Translations under genes and position numbers: made by a program
The notes under the pieces: generated by a model
What the model saw: only the letters and a program-made list of their open reading frames with translations
What the model was told of the DNA's origin: nothing
Database searches by the model: none
Origin: Pseudisothecium myosuroides
Taxonomy: Eukaryota > Streptophyta > Bryopsida > Hypnales > Lembophyllaceae
Assembly: GCA_951799445.1 (NCBI GenBank)
Contig: OX637288.1
Location: 11,472,501 to 11,536,500, forward strand
DNA: 64,000 bases
Reading direction: 5' to 3'
Shown here: positions 34,735 through 45,064 of the stretch, piece after piece
Layout of the letters: each line of letters begins with the position of its first letter
How positions within the stretch are numbered: position 1 is the stretch's first letter

Positions 34735-37338
34735 TCATTTCTTCTTTGGTTTCTCTTTCCCCTTGTCTTTCCCATCCTCCTTGGGCTTCTCCTTAGGTGG
34801 CTTCTCTTTGGGTTTGTCATCTTTCCTCTTGTCGTTGTCCTTCGGCAGCTTCTCCATCGTCTTCCCTTTCAATTGCGACGCTTTCTCCTTGAGCTTCTCC
34901 TTCAACATCTCAAACGTCCCCGGCGCCTCCTTCGCAACTTTGTCCTTCGCCTTCTCAACATTCTCCTTCGCTTTCTCAACATTCTCCTTGGCTTTCTCAC
35001 CTTTGTCCTTCGCCGCAACAACTTCCGTCGTCTCTCCCACAAGCTTCAACCCCGTCAAGCTTTCCAAAGACTTCCCAATCGTCTTCGCCATGGAGCTCGC
35101 CGTGGACAATTTCTCATTAATCTTCTTCTCGGAGAGTTTCTTATTACTCTTCGCCATCTTTTTCACATCCGTCCACTTCTCATGAAACTCCGGCGTCAAC
35201 CGGTTATACCGACACAAGAATTTCCGCAACTTTTTCTTCTCCTTGTACAGCTTCTGGAAAATCTCGGATTCGCCAATGCGCCATCCCCAGTTCCCCGCTT
35301 GCGTTGCCGGGATGTTCATCCTGGCGTTGTTATCCAGCCCCATGACATCCTGCATTGGGATGATCGCCGTCCTCGCGACCGACGCCGTTGCGCTTCGAAT
35401 GAACTCCCAGTGAATCTCTGTGGGATCCTTGAACCGCAGGTACTTCTTGGCTTTCTCTTTCTCCTCGTCCTTCGCTTTCTTCCACCACCCGACGCAGGTG
35501 TCGTTGTCGTGCGTGCCAGGGTACACCACTTGGTCGAATTCGTGGTTATGGAGCAAGTGAGGGTTTCGTGCATTATCGTTAAATGCGAATTGCAGCACGG
35601 CCATTCCTGGTGCGTGCAACTCCTTCCGTAAGGTTACGACATCTGTGGTAACAATGCCGAGATCTTCCGCGACAATGTCGATTCGCTTGCCTACAGCTTC
35701 TTTCATGGCGGTGAAAAAAGGTTTGCCAGGTCCGGCTTTCCATTTGCCGGAGATGGCGGTCTGCGCGTTCGCAGGAATTGACCAGTAGCCTGCGAAGCCA
35801 CGGAAATGATCAATGCGAAACTCGTCGAAAAGCTCGTACGCACGCAGGATGCGCCGCGACCACCACGAGTATTTGTCTTTCGCCATCTCCTTCCAGTTGT
35901 ACAAGGGGCTCCCCCAGAGCTGCCCTGTCGCGCTGAAAGAATCAGGCGGGACGCCGCTGACTGTGAGCGGCGCGCCGGTCTTGGGATCCAAGTCGAAGCA
36001 GGATCGATGCGCCCAGACATCTGCGGAATGGCCGCCGACGTACATCGGCATGTCGCCTACGATGCGAATGCCTGCGTCGTTTGCGTATTTGTGAAGCGAT
36101 TGCCATTGCCGCTGGAAAAGAAACTGCGCGGCGACGAAGACGTCGATAAAATCTTTGTGTTCGTTGCGAGCGGCTTTCATCGCGTTCGGGTCGCGGTCAC
36201 GGAGATGACTCGGCCATGTCCACCACGTTGTTTCTTTCGTTGATTGATCGATTGCTGCGAAGAGCGCCGCTTCTTCCACCCAGGAAGCAATCTTCGGATC
36301 CTTCCGAAACGTTTCGAAATCCTCTCTCAGCTTCCCGGAGGTTAAGCTCACGAGCTTCGTCGCGGCTTTCGTCACCAAAGGATCCTTCGCCGCGGCCACT
36401 TTCGTGGAGTTCATGCGCTTTACGGGAACAGGTTTTGGTAAGTCTGATTGATCGAGAAGTCCGTCTTTGACGAGCATTTCCAAGGAGATGAGCAATGTGT
36501 TGCCGCAATTCGCATCCGCGCCTGCGTACGGGGAGCCGTCTTCTCCACCTCGTCGCCCTGGCGGGACTAATGGCAACACTTGCCATACTGTGCACCCGGT
36601 TTCTTTCAACCAGTCGAGGAAGTTGTAGGCGTCTTTGCCGAAATCGCCAATTCCATGAGGACCTGGTAGTGAACTTGGATGCAAGAGTATGCCGCATCTC
36701 CTCTGTGGGATTTGCTTCAGGGCATCATCGTTTTGGTACTTCGCAGGCATGTCTTCTCCCACTCCCACGCCCACTTCCCACTTCTTTCTTTTGCCAATTC
36801 TGGGGATGGTTAAAGGAGCTCCTGTGGAAAGTTTTGTGAAATCTTTAATTGAGTAGTAACATTGGAATTGACTGGGGATCATCATCCTTGCGGTGTGGCA
36901 CTCCAAGGGCAAGACAACCGAATGCAGAGCAACATCAGCATCTCGAGTTAGGTAAAATTTTATCCGGTTCATCTTCGTCATTGATTTTCTTTTGGTATCA
37001 CTTTTGAAATACAAGAATGTGTTGGTTTCTTCATTGGGAAGATGATGCTCGTGTTGGTGGAGAGAGCGTTTCAAGTAATTTGACGGGCTTGTTGTAGGCT
37101 TTCTGGAATCGCGTGCGATTGCAGCGACCAGGGCATGGTGAGTAGCACCGACTTGGTTGCAAAGCAGGGATTCTCTCCTTTTTTGCTGCTGCACTAAAGA
37201 GATTCGTTTTGCCGATGTGTTGTGTCTTAGTTGCAGTGACGATGGCCTGTCGATATTTTTGCTGCATTCGAGCTTAGTGTTGACAGGGTGCAACCATGAG
37301 CTTCCTTGACAAAGCTCCATGGACAGCAGCGTCGTCAT
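34735..37338 (-). CDS. DPE1: Plastid-type 4-alpha-glucanotransferase (disproportionating enzyme, GH77) with Lys-rich tail
   Basis: 867-residue uninterrupted frame. The core (about 213-714) follows plant DPE1 closely: GILLHPSSLPGPHGIGDFG, WQVLPLVPPG, GDMPMYVGGHSADVWA, SGVPPDSFSATGQLWGSPLY. GH77 catalytic residues are visible: nucleophile D510 (RIDHFRGF), acid/base E558 (AEDLG) and D611 (THDND). The enzyme transfers glucan segments between maltooligosaccharides in plastid starch metabolism. Residues 1-60 are rich in Ser/Thr/Arg/Lys and poor in acidic residues, as in a transit peptide; about 150 further N-terminal residues are unconserved. Two oddities: no intron, and a ~153-residue Lys/Glu-rich tail (715-867) absent from DPE1 proteins I know. 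The ATG at 37336-37338 is the first in frame; M120 or M123 are alternatives. Confidence 0.93.
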   Translation of the reverse strand: MTTLLSMELCQGSSWLHPVNTKLECSKNIDRPSSLQLRHNTSAKRISLVQQQKRRESLLCNQVGATHHALVAAIARDSRKPTTSPSNYLKRSLHQHEHHLPNEETNTFLYFKSDTKRKSMTKMNRIKFYLTRDADVALHSVVLPLECHTARMMIPSQFQCYYSIKDFTKLSTGAPLTIPRIGKRKKWEVGVGVGEDMPAKYQNDDALKQIPQRRCGILLHPSSLPGPHGIGDFGKDAYNFLDWLKETGCTVWQVLPLVPPGRRGGEDGSPYAGADANCGNTLLISLEMLVKDGLLDQSDLPKPVPVKRMNSTKVAAAKDPLVTKAATKLVSLTSGKLREDFETFRKDPKIASWVEEAALFAAIDQSTKETTWWTWPSHLRDRDPNAMKAARNEHKDFIDVFVAAQFLFQRQWQSLHKYANDAGIRIVGDMPMYVGGHSADVWAHRSCFDLDPKTGAPLTVSGVPPDSFSATGQLWGSPLYNWKEMAKDKYSWWSRRILRAYELFDEFRIDHFRGFAGYWSIPANAQTAISGKWKAGPGKPFFTAMKEAVGKRIDIVAEDLGIVTTDVVTLRKELHAPGMAVLQFAFNDNARNPHLLHNHEFDQVVYPGTHDNDTCVGWWKKAKDEEKEKAKKYLRFKDPTEIHWEFIRSATASVARTAIIPMQDVMGLDNNARMNIPATQAGNWGWRIGESEIFQKLYKEKKKLRKFLCRYNRLTPEFHEKWTDVKKMAKSNKKLSEKKINEKLSTASSMAKTIGKSLESLTGLKLVGETTEVVAAKDKGEKAKENVEKAKENVEKAKDKVAKEAPGTFEMLKEKLKEKASQLKGKTMEKLPKDNDKRKDDKPKEKPPKEKPKEDGKDKGKEKPKKK
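34933..34995 (-). repeat. Three in-frame 21-bp repeats in the DPE1 tail
   Basis: Encodes KAKENVE, KAKENVE and KAKDKVA (residues 782-802) in direct succession. The heptads resemble amphipathic LEA-like or coiled repeats and suggest tail growth by slippage. Confidence 0.85.
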
Positions 37339-38079
37339 GGTTGGTGCAATTCCTTTGGGGTATTCTTTTGTCTACCTAATTTCACTAATCAATGCCTCTT
37401 CCTACATCTATTGTGAAACTTGAAGCTTTGACGTAGGAATGATCACATCAGTGGGCTTGAATTTTCCCCCTTCCCTGTTTCATGACGTCCTTGGGGCATT
37501 TAGGAGAGAGAATGCACGTAATTGGTTTTGAATCCACTGAAATATCTGCTTACTTTGAAGCCAAATAAGAAAGTAGGGTATTGAGTTTGAAGCAATCGGT
37601 TACGTTTATGCAACTCTTCATGACGGCTGTTGCCATCTGAACTTATTTTTATTTCTTGGAGCAATGTTCCATGTGGAGACGATTGGCAGATATGACAAAC
37701 ACAGAAATCGGTTTTGGTGTTCAGCATATTTCCTATCATGGTGACTTTACTTCCAATACGGTGGTCAAATTTTTATATGTCCTTGTTTGTTAATGAAAAA
37801 GAGGATTCGGTCTGTCCCAGCTGCCGCCCTCGAAGGCCGTATGTTTCAAAAAGGAAAAAAAAAGAAAAGAGGATTCTAGCAATAAGCCGAGACGAGGAAC
37901 CCTTTCATATTTCTAAACTAACCGTGATTACACAAGTTTTCAAGTACATGGAATCAAGCGACACCATGTCAAATACCAAGGGGAGTCACTACTCCGAATC
38001 ATCATTTTTCAATGAAATTCATCATTCTTGATGAATCCTTAAACCCTAAAATTCATTTGAGTATCAAGCTATTGAATAA
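37339..38079. other. Upstream region of DPE1
   Basis: Intergenic; holds the presumed DPE1 promoter at its left side and a small retroposed insert at 37797-37876. No clear cis-element identified. Confidence 0.4.
37797..37876 (+). mobile_element. 5'-truncated SINE-like insertion with perfect target duplication
   Basis: The 56-bp insert 37809-37864 ends in an A-rich tail and is flanked by the 12-bp direct repeat AAAAGAGGATTC (37797-37808 and 37865-37876). Its body (TCTGTCCCAGCTGCCG... CGTATGTTTCAAAAA) matches the 3' end of the longer copy at about 15.92-15.97 kb. These are the marks of target-primed reverse transcription. Confidence 0.85.
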
Positions 38080-38605
38080 CTCCCTCTGTCCCACTAAAAA
38101 TCTCCAATTCACGCAGAATTCTCAATAAAAACCTTGTGGGGGCAAGTTATAAGATCAGGAAGCACTCTACTCCTAGAAAACTTGACCTTGGTCAAATGAT
38201 GCACCTTGTACTTATGCTTCCTCAGAGAGTAGTGCTAATGATGAACCTAATGATGGGTTCAGTGACCACTTCAGCGCTATAAAAATTTGTTCATGAAGTG
38301 GGTTAGGTTTCTTTCTTGTGGGTATTTAGGTTGGGACAAATGTTTTTAGCATCCCATTGTTGCCACCAACCTTTAAATCATCAAAAAATGACGGAGCTGG
38401 CAGCATTCACAAACTATGTACAAACATGATACTTTTCACATGAATTTTGGATGCCTAAACAACGGCGCCTAAGCTGGAGATTTTGCATAGATATAAGGGA
38501 TGGGTTGCTAGTTTTGGAATGCATGTATCACTAGCACAAAGACTAAAAATATAGTTAATCCCTCGTGGGGAAGCTTTTTGGAGGTTTTTAGTGGGATAGA
38601 GGGAG
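38080..38605. mobile_element. Stowaway-like (Tc1/mariner) miniature element
   Basis: Ends CTCCCTCTGTCCCAC and the inverted GTGGGATAGAGGGAG match the Stowaway-type CTCCCTC terminus; similarity continues inward (TAAAAATCTCC against GGAGGTTTTTA). TA follows the right end; the left flank reads AA, so one copy of the TA duplication seems mutated. 526 bp, non-coding. Confidence 0.7.
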
Positions 38606-39011
38606 TAGTATTCATTGAGAACAGAGAATAGTTTCGAGACATAACTGTGACTCTACTTCTTAATCAAATGTTATGAGATCTTGACAAAATTCGACTTAGG
38701 AGTGATTTTTGAGTATTCTTCAAAGAGATCTCTTTATTATTTATCTCAGAGATCAACTCAGAATATTTGATGTTGTTACACAGGGCCTCCATTTAAGTAT
38801 ACTATGAACATTTGTAACTGACACAGTTTCAATTCCAGATCTCTAGAACTGATTTGCTAATTCTACAACTTAGAATACATCAACAAGCAAGTTGACAACC
38901 TGACAAGTTACTAGGAGTGAAATAATTTCCTCAAATAGCATCTACTTGTTGCCCCGTCTTGGGGTTGAAGAGATCAATTTCAACAAATTAATGTAATCAA
39001 TCGCCTCACGT
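38606..39011. other. 3' flank of the ureide permease gene
   Basis: No gene. It probably holds the UPS 3' UTR and terminator near 38.8-39.01 kb; no decisive polyadenylation signal was identified. Confidence 0.4.
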
Positions 39012-42000
39012 TCATGCGTTCTTTCTGTGTCCTGCAGAGCCTGCGAGGATGCCCACGGCTACCGAGAACATCACAAGCATGGCAACAAGCAAGATGTACG
39101 TTTTCCGAGATGATCTGTAATATTCTTTGAATACCAGAATTCCCCAAAATGTGCTCACCAGCGGCAATGCCTGTCAATTGATCAAAACCAGTGCACCATG
39201 TTACACAAATACAAGAGAAATCTCAACACATAACATTATTAATAAGCTCCCTTTTTCCACCCACAAAAAATTGGGAGGTATAAAGGTGAAAGTGGTGGCT
39301 CCCAAGGTGAGATGCTCAGTGTAATCCCACGAAGTTTTTCAGCAAATATGAAATTTTGTAGAACAGGACCTTCAGCAAGCATGCATCGTTCTTCAGCCAA
39401 CATCTTCGAAAACGCTGTTCAATTTAGATAACGTGTAGTAGCACCCTTGATTGCCAAACTTTGGAATCATGTTTTAGTGTTCATATAGCAACGTTCCAAC
39501 TTGGCCACAAACGTTGTGCTGCAAGGGATGGAATTCAAAGCCTTTCATTGACGTACCTGAACTGCATCTGCAGCAGCATATCCAGCAGCTTGCCCTCCCA
39601 TGAACTGCAAGCCATTTCCCAAGCCACAGAGGAGACCTGCCAGAAGAGCCCAAGGACGACCCTGCCAGTCCATAGCCCAAGCTTTGAGAGACGTCTTCTT
39701 GAGTCCCAAAATGGGATGGTACATGAAGATGAGGTTGACAGTCACGGCTCCTGCAAATGCACTCAAACTGAACCAAAAGAACGCCGTGTACACCACCAGG
39801 TGTGGCACGCCCGGCTTCAGCAAGTGCCACTGGTCATTGGTGGACACGTTAAAGGCGGGTGAGAAGAGGGAGAAGCACATCCCTGCGAACACCACAATTG
39901 CGAGTCCAAATATGGTACTCGCACCTTTCGCCTGCACCAAAAAAAATTTAATTTTTAAAATTTTAAACAATCAAAAGAAAACGAAAGGAAAGGAAAGCGG
40001 TTCATTCTTTTATAACATTGTCGCAGCATGGTTTCTGAGAGTCATAGGAACGAGGTGTGATATTTTGTTTTGTCTCTGTTAGTGACTAGAAATTGAACAA
40101 ACTGGTTTTCAAGGGTAGAACTGGTGTTTTGTAAGTTTTGGTTCGAGAGTGGGAAGTCGGGTAATTGATGCATGTCAAATCAACAAAATCAACTAGTTAT
40201 ATAAGCCTTAATGACTTCTTCTTAAGACACTCTTGGCTCATTGTTGAATAATAATGTGATGTAATTATAGTAGATATGGGTCCCAAGGGAGTATTAGAAA
40301 ATGAAGAAAATCTTTCTCAAGGATACTTGCACTAAAAGAAAATTGAGATCTTGGAGCAACAAGCAACAAGACTTGGTGCCAAGCTAGTGCCCATATGGGC
40401 CTTGGTGCAAAGCTTTACTAGTGATTCTACGAGTGTTAGGTAGTCTGTAAAACCAATTCTGTGGGTCATTCTGCGGGCAATCTAGCTCCTATAATTGTGT
40501 TGAATATTCTTATATTCTTGGCATGCAAAGGACCTTCTTACGACTGATGAGTAATGTTATGTTCTTAAATAATATGTGAGTTTTTTTAGTAAGATTGAAC
40601 TGTTGACAATTGATACTGCAACATTTACTAATCAGTGTCGATGTTGAGCAAGTTTCCTTTGATTGACAACTTAGCATTCAGTCCTATTAATATCCTTTCA
40701 AGAGATGGCAGGTTCGAGAAGTCATTTGGTCCATGATGGTATCTGCTTAGTATAAAACTCCAAGGGGCTTGCTTTGCGTACCTTTAATGCTCTTTGTTCC
40801 TCTAACTGTTGCAAGTACGCTCCACTCCCTGGTAACGCTTTCACTGGTTCTTCTGGCAGAGGATTCACTTCCAAATCGCGCTTTGTCAATTCACCTGCGT
40901 CAAGTGCAGTTCCCTTTCAGTGTATGAGCTAAATGAGAGTATTAACATTTTTTATCATTCTTGAAGAGCTCCGCCTAGCACTCCTACGAAAAGAAATCTA
41001 GCGTCCTTTTGCACACTCTTGAGTCATCTCAAATGGGGCTGATATCAGAAGTTACAAGGAGAGAGGTGCATGCCGACCCCTCATAGACTGCCAAGCATTC
41101 TCTTTGGCAATGAACGTCAAACTTTTGAATCATTTCTTTTGTCAATTGTTGCATAGAGTAGTAGAGCAGATTGAATACTTGCACTGAATTGCTAAAGTAG
41201 TAAGTGATGTTTGTTAGCAGTTAGTGAAGTTAGTAGGAGAAAAAAAAAACATGATTTTGTTCAGGTTTAGGTTGTTCATTCTTGTCAACCAAGGAAGAGA
41301 AATGGACTCAAAAACTACGCACCTGCACTGATTAAATTTTATTAGTGCACGTTATGAAATAAATTAACATGTGGTTATAGTTTTTACAAGGGAACAATAT
41401 TTTTACCAATGATATTTGTGAAAACTCTTCAACATGAAGAACACTAGTGACACAAATAATGGGTAAAAAGTTACAATTGCATGTAAGTTCATTTCATACA
41501 CGCGCTAATAGGATAAATCAGTGTAGATTTTCTTACCTGAGGGGGTCTTCGCTAAGCTTTCAGGATCAAGTCGGTCGTTCACTTCCTCACTTCCAACCCT
41601 GTTTTGCACAGTGCAAGTCATTCATTCAGTTTTTTTTCATGCTCGTAAGCTATTCATTTTCTGCATGACCCCAAAAGAGACCTCGTTGCCATTGCTGAAT
41701 CACGTTATGCCAAACAAAATTAAATTAACGTTTTGGAGATGTTGATCTTCACAGACACATATCAAGTATAAGAAAAACATGCAGACAGGAAGTTGAAGTG
41801 CATACTCGGAGGCAACTACTACGACACATAGCAAGGAAAATATAATTGGATTTTACTTGGAATGCGTTTGCATCTTTGCGAGGTTGTCAGCCGAGTTGGA
41901 GTGGTGCAGCCAGGCGCCCAACCACACGGCTATCAAGAAGCAACCCACTCCAGGAAACAGCACTTCGGCGCGGTTGATCCTGTCGTCTAGGAAGTAATTC

Positions 42001-44153
42001 ATGGTAGTTCCTGCAGCACCCACCTTTTTCAGACACATGCTCCCAAAGTTTTGATACTTTGAAATTCGCAAAAAAAAATGAAAAACTCTTGAGTAGACAG
42101 TGGCAGGCAAAGTCTCTTAAGTTCCTGAAAACTAGGAAGTAATTCATGGAAGGTCCTGCACCATCATCTCTTCCTTTTTCCGACACATGCTCACAAACGT
42201 TGATACTTTAAAATTCACAAAGAAATGCAAAATTCTTGAGTAGTGCAAGCAAGATTCCTTCAGTCCCTAAAAACTAGGAAGTTACAATTCATAGTAGTTC
42301 CTGCACCGTCTCTTCCTTTTTTAGACACATGCTCACAAACTTTTATACTTCAAAATTCACAAAGAAATGCAAAATTCTTGAGTAGAACTGGCAAGATTCC
42401 TTCGGTCCCTAAAAACAAGGAAGTTACAATTCATTGTAGTTCCTGCACCACCTCTTCCTTTTTCAGACACATGCTCAGACACAAAGTTTTTTACTTTAAA
42501 ATTCACAAAGAAATGCAAAACTCTTGAGTAGTACTGGCAAGGTCCCTTTGTTCCCGTATCCTCTCTTAAATCTTAGATCAACTCATTTCTTGCGAGCATC
42601 TACAACTTGAATTGCATTGAAACTTTTTCCATAAATCTCGCGGCACTCGCGGCACTCGCGGCACTGTAATTCGTATTATATTCCACCGAAAGTGCCACAG
42701 GAGTATCTGAAGAACACCCCAGTCTTTCATATTCAAGAATGTTATGTTATGACTGAGGAGCTTTTTTTATTTATTACCTGCCACAACCGTAATGCTTGCA
42801 GACACCACTTCGGTGACGGATAACCCCACAAACGGCCACGCATACTGGCACGCCAAGTTGCCCATGAATAACACCAAGCCCCCTGCCAATGCAAACCCCA
42901 CGGAAGGACCATTATCCTGCACCCGGCATTCATTAGATGAACGTCAGTCCAGTGCTCGCAAAACATTATTCTAGTTGATGGAAATACGTGTATTTTAAAC
43001 TATCATACGGGTAACTATCTTTGATTCTCAAGACTCAAATCCTAAACTGGTGCACGAAAATTGGACAACCCGGGCTGTCCGAAATGACTTGCGTAATAGC
43101 AACTCACCTCCTTAGGAAAAGAAAAGTTTGTGAAAGGAACTGAGAAATGCACACGTTTTCGAATTCTCTCAGGAAAGGAAAGGCCATGACTGTGAGACTT
43201 TCTCTCTCTGTGTGTACGTGTTGAGCAATTGGGCAGAAGAATCATGCAAGGAGTGTCTATCATACAAAACAAACGAAGATTCTGCACCATTGTCTGATTC
43301 TGCACCATTTGAGATCAAACAGATGGTGCAGGGCTCTCAAGGCAAAGGACCAGGGGTGTGAGTACCGGTATAGCTTCAAAAACACTTCACTAAAGAAATC
43401 GTTCAAATCTGAGGAATTGAATGAAAAATTTGAGTGTGTCAGTACGTGTTTCGTGTTCTGGCTATCAAAAGTAGGTGGCAGAATGGTGTGTTTCCCGGAA
43501 GATGCCATAGCCTATTTTGCTAACAATGCTGCGCATATCACTCCAAAGCACTCCTCGTTTGGAAAATAATGGTTCAAGTTGGAGGAATGGAGGGATTTGT
43601 TGAGGCACGCAAACGAATCCTTTGAGTAGAAATGTCTGGTATCACAGAGTCTAGCTACTTTCGTGTTTTTCTTTTTAGCGACCCAAAGAGCAAATGTGAC
43701 GTCGAAAATGATGGTACCTAGGTTTCCCCAAAGACACCCTTCCCAAAGACTCTAGCATGGATTCAAGGAATTGGGTATGGCTGGCCAAAAAACTCTCTGA
43801 GAATGTCTGCATATTTTTTTCTTTTCTTCTGGCTACCAAGAGCAAATTAAAGCAGGTGTCCCCTACAAAATTAGGAAGCCAACAAGGACTCGGTGTGCCA
43901 TGTATCCATGCCATACCTGGCTGATTTGGGTGAGGAAGTTGGGCTGCTCATGAGTGGAGCTGCCAATCTGGCCCAAAGTGAAGGCGAACAACAAGGCCGC
44001 GAACAAATTGGTGATGCTGTAATCCAAGTATGTGTGCACCAAGTGACGACCCCGCCGCTCCACCAAGTTCATAACAGCCGGCCATGTGCCCAGGAAACAG
44101 AGGGCAGCCAGCATCAAGGCTATGGCCGCCCCTTTGTCCTGTACCAAATACAT
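39012..44153 (-). CDS. UPS: Ureide permease (UPS family)
   Basis: A multi-pass membrane transporter for allantoin, uracil and related ureides or nucleobases, usually coupled to protons. I join seven exons: 44153-43917, 42916-42778, 42010-41857, 41598-41537, 40894-40782, 39931-39557 and 39170-39012. All have GT-AG borders and continuous phase, giving 412 residues (Arabidopsis UPS1 is 390). Signature pieces: GAAIALMLAALCFLGTWPA, HTYLDYSITNL, NYFLDDRINRAEVLFPG, CFSLFSPAFN-STNDQWH, and LCGLGNGLQFMGGQAAGYAA spliced to ALPLVSTFWGIL. The C-terminus SAGHRKNA matches family ends. The central loop (exons 4-5) is hydrophilic and least conserved. The ATG at 44151-44153 gives the family N-terminus (MYLVQDKGA). 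A GT-rich microsatellite lies just upstream in the presumed leader. A tandem array overlaps the third-exon acceptor. Confidence 0.95.
41989..42553 (-). repeat. Four-unit tandem array (142-145 bp) spanning the UPS exon 3 acceptor
   Basis: The first unit contains the real exon 3 start (acceptor at 42011). Three further units lie upstream in the intron, with equivalent positions near 42142, 42287 and 42429. Each keeps the TGCAG acceptor and a copy of the first ~12-25 exon bases (TGAATT..ACTTCCT), with small changes. Confidence 0.85.
42641..42665. repeat. CGGCACTCG triplicate in UPS intron 2
   Basis: Nearly three copies of the 9-bp unit CGGCACTCG in tandem. Confidence 0.9.
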
Positions 44154-44168
44154 CCTCACAAATTCGCT

Positions 44169-44226
44169 AAACACACACACACACAAACGTACACACACAA
44201 GCACAAACACACACAAACAAGCACTT
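44169..44226. repeat. CA/GT-rich microsatellite in the UPS leader
   Basis: Interrupted (CA)n with CAAG and CAAACG variants, 15-75 bp upstream of the UPS start codon. On the gene strand it is GT-rich and lacks an in-frame ATG. Confidence 0.85.
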
Positions 44227-44971
44227 ACGGAAACACACAATTACACACAATTACATAAGCTTCCCGGCCTCTCTTTCCCTTTCCAATCCCACCCGGATCC
44301 GAACAGAAAGCTCAAAATCCAACCTGCAAAACCACCTACAACTCTGAACCCCGACAATTTGCTACCACACAGCAAACTGCAGCTAAGTATGGCGCAGGTT
44401 AATTTCCCATGCTAACTAAACGTTCGACTTCGTTAATGCAAGCGCGCGCGAGCAAGCTCACTCACTTCGTAATGCACAAGCTTGACACGTATGTACTAGT
44501 CAGATGTATTCGGGTTAAGCTTCCCAATTCAAAGCAAAAACTAGATTAATGCTAGCTTCGAGATTTCGAAATCTTAATTCCCCGGCAACTAGCTTTGTAC
44601 TGAAACAGGGTCGTCAGATCGAAACTCCTGAAAAGGAAAAGTCTACCTATTTGTGGTTGCCAAAGAACGCTAGAACTCCATCTCTAGAGCGAGCGCACCG
44701 ACGTACCCCCACACTCTCCAATTCCTGCAAAGTTCGGCAAAAGTCTTGCAAGTACAACACTTGTATAAGCACAACTGACAGTCACGGAAGGCTATTTACG
44801 AAGCAAACTGCAGCAAGGTGCGTGGTTCCCATCCTGCTTACTAATTAGTTATTCTATTATTGATTATTCTATTATAATTTATTAACTTATAATTCACTGA
44901 TGCAAAGCTTGAGTTTGGGTACACCCAACCCAAAGGTGGGTAAGGTAGGAGGTTCTAAAAGTGTTCAGGCT
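44227..44971. promoter_or_regulatory. Upstream region of UPS
   Basis: Presumed promoter. No convincing TATA or other element could be tied to the gene; the stretch is of balanced composition to about 44.85 kb and then AT-rich. Confidence 0.3.
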
Positions 44972-45064
44972 CTAAAATCGCCCACCTCCTAAATGTACAC
45001 AGATTGAACATGTTTTTTTTTTTAGCTTTCAACAATGTACATTTGAGGAGGTGGGCGATTTTAG
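44972..45064. repeat. Hairpin within family C-related repeat
   Basis: CTAAAATCGCCCACCTCC at 44972 and its inverted copy GGAGGTGGGCGATTTTAG ending at 45064 form arms of about 28 bp around a ~36-nt loop. The sequence that follows, to about 45.35 kb, matches 20.94-21.1 and 11.35-11.42 kb. Confidence 0.7.

Noticed and set aside
34763..36243. Long open frames on the plus strand (up to 252 codons)
   Set aside because: They are antisense to the DPE1 coding sequence and arise from its composition.
41989..42553. CRISPR-like array
   Set aside because: The units are contiguous 142-145-bp tandem copies without spacers, inside a plant gene.
44154..44240. In-frame extension of the ureide permease through the GT-rich microsatellite
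   Set aside because: There is no upstream in-frame ATG, and the extension is only Val/Cys repeats from the microsatellite; MYLVQDKGA matches family N-termini.
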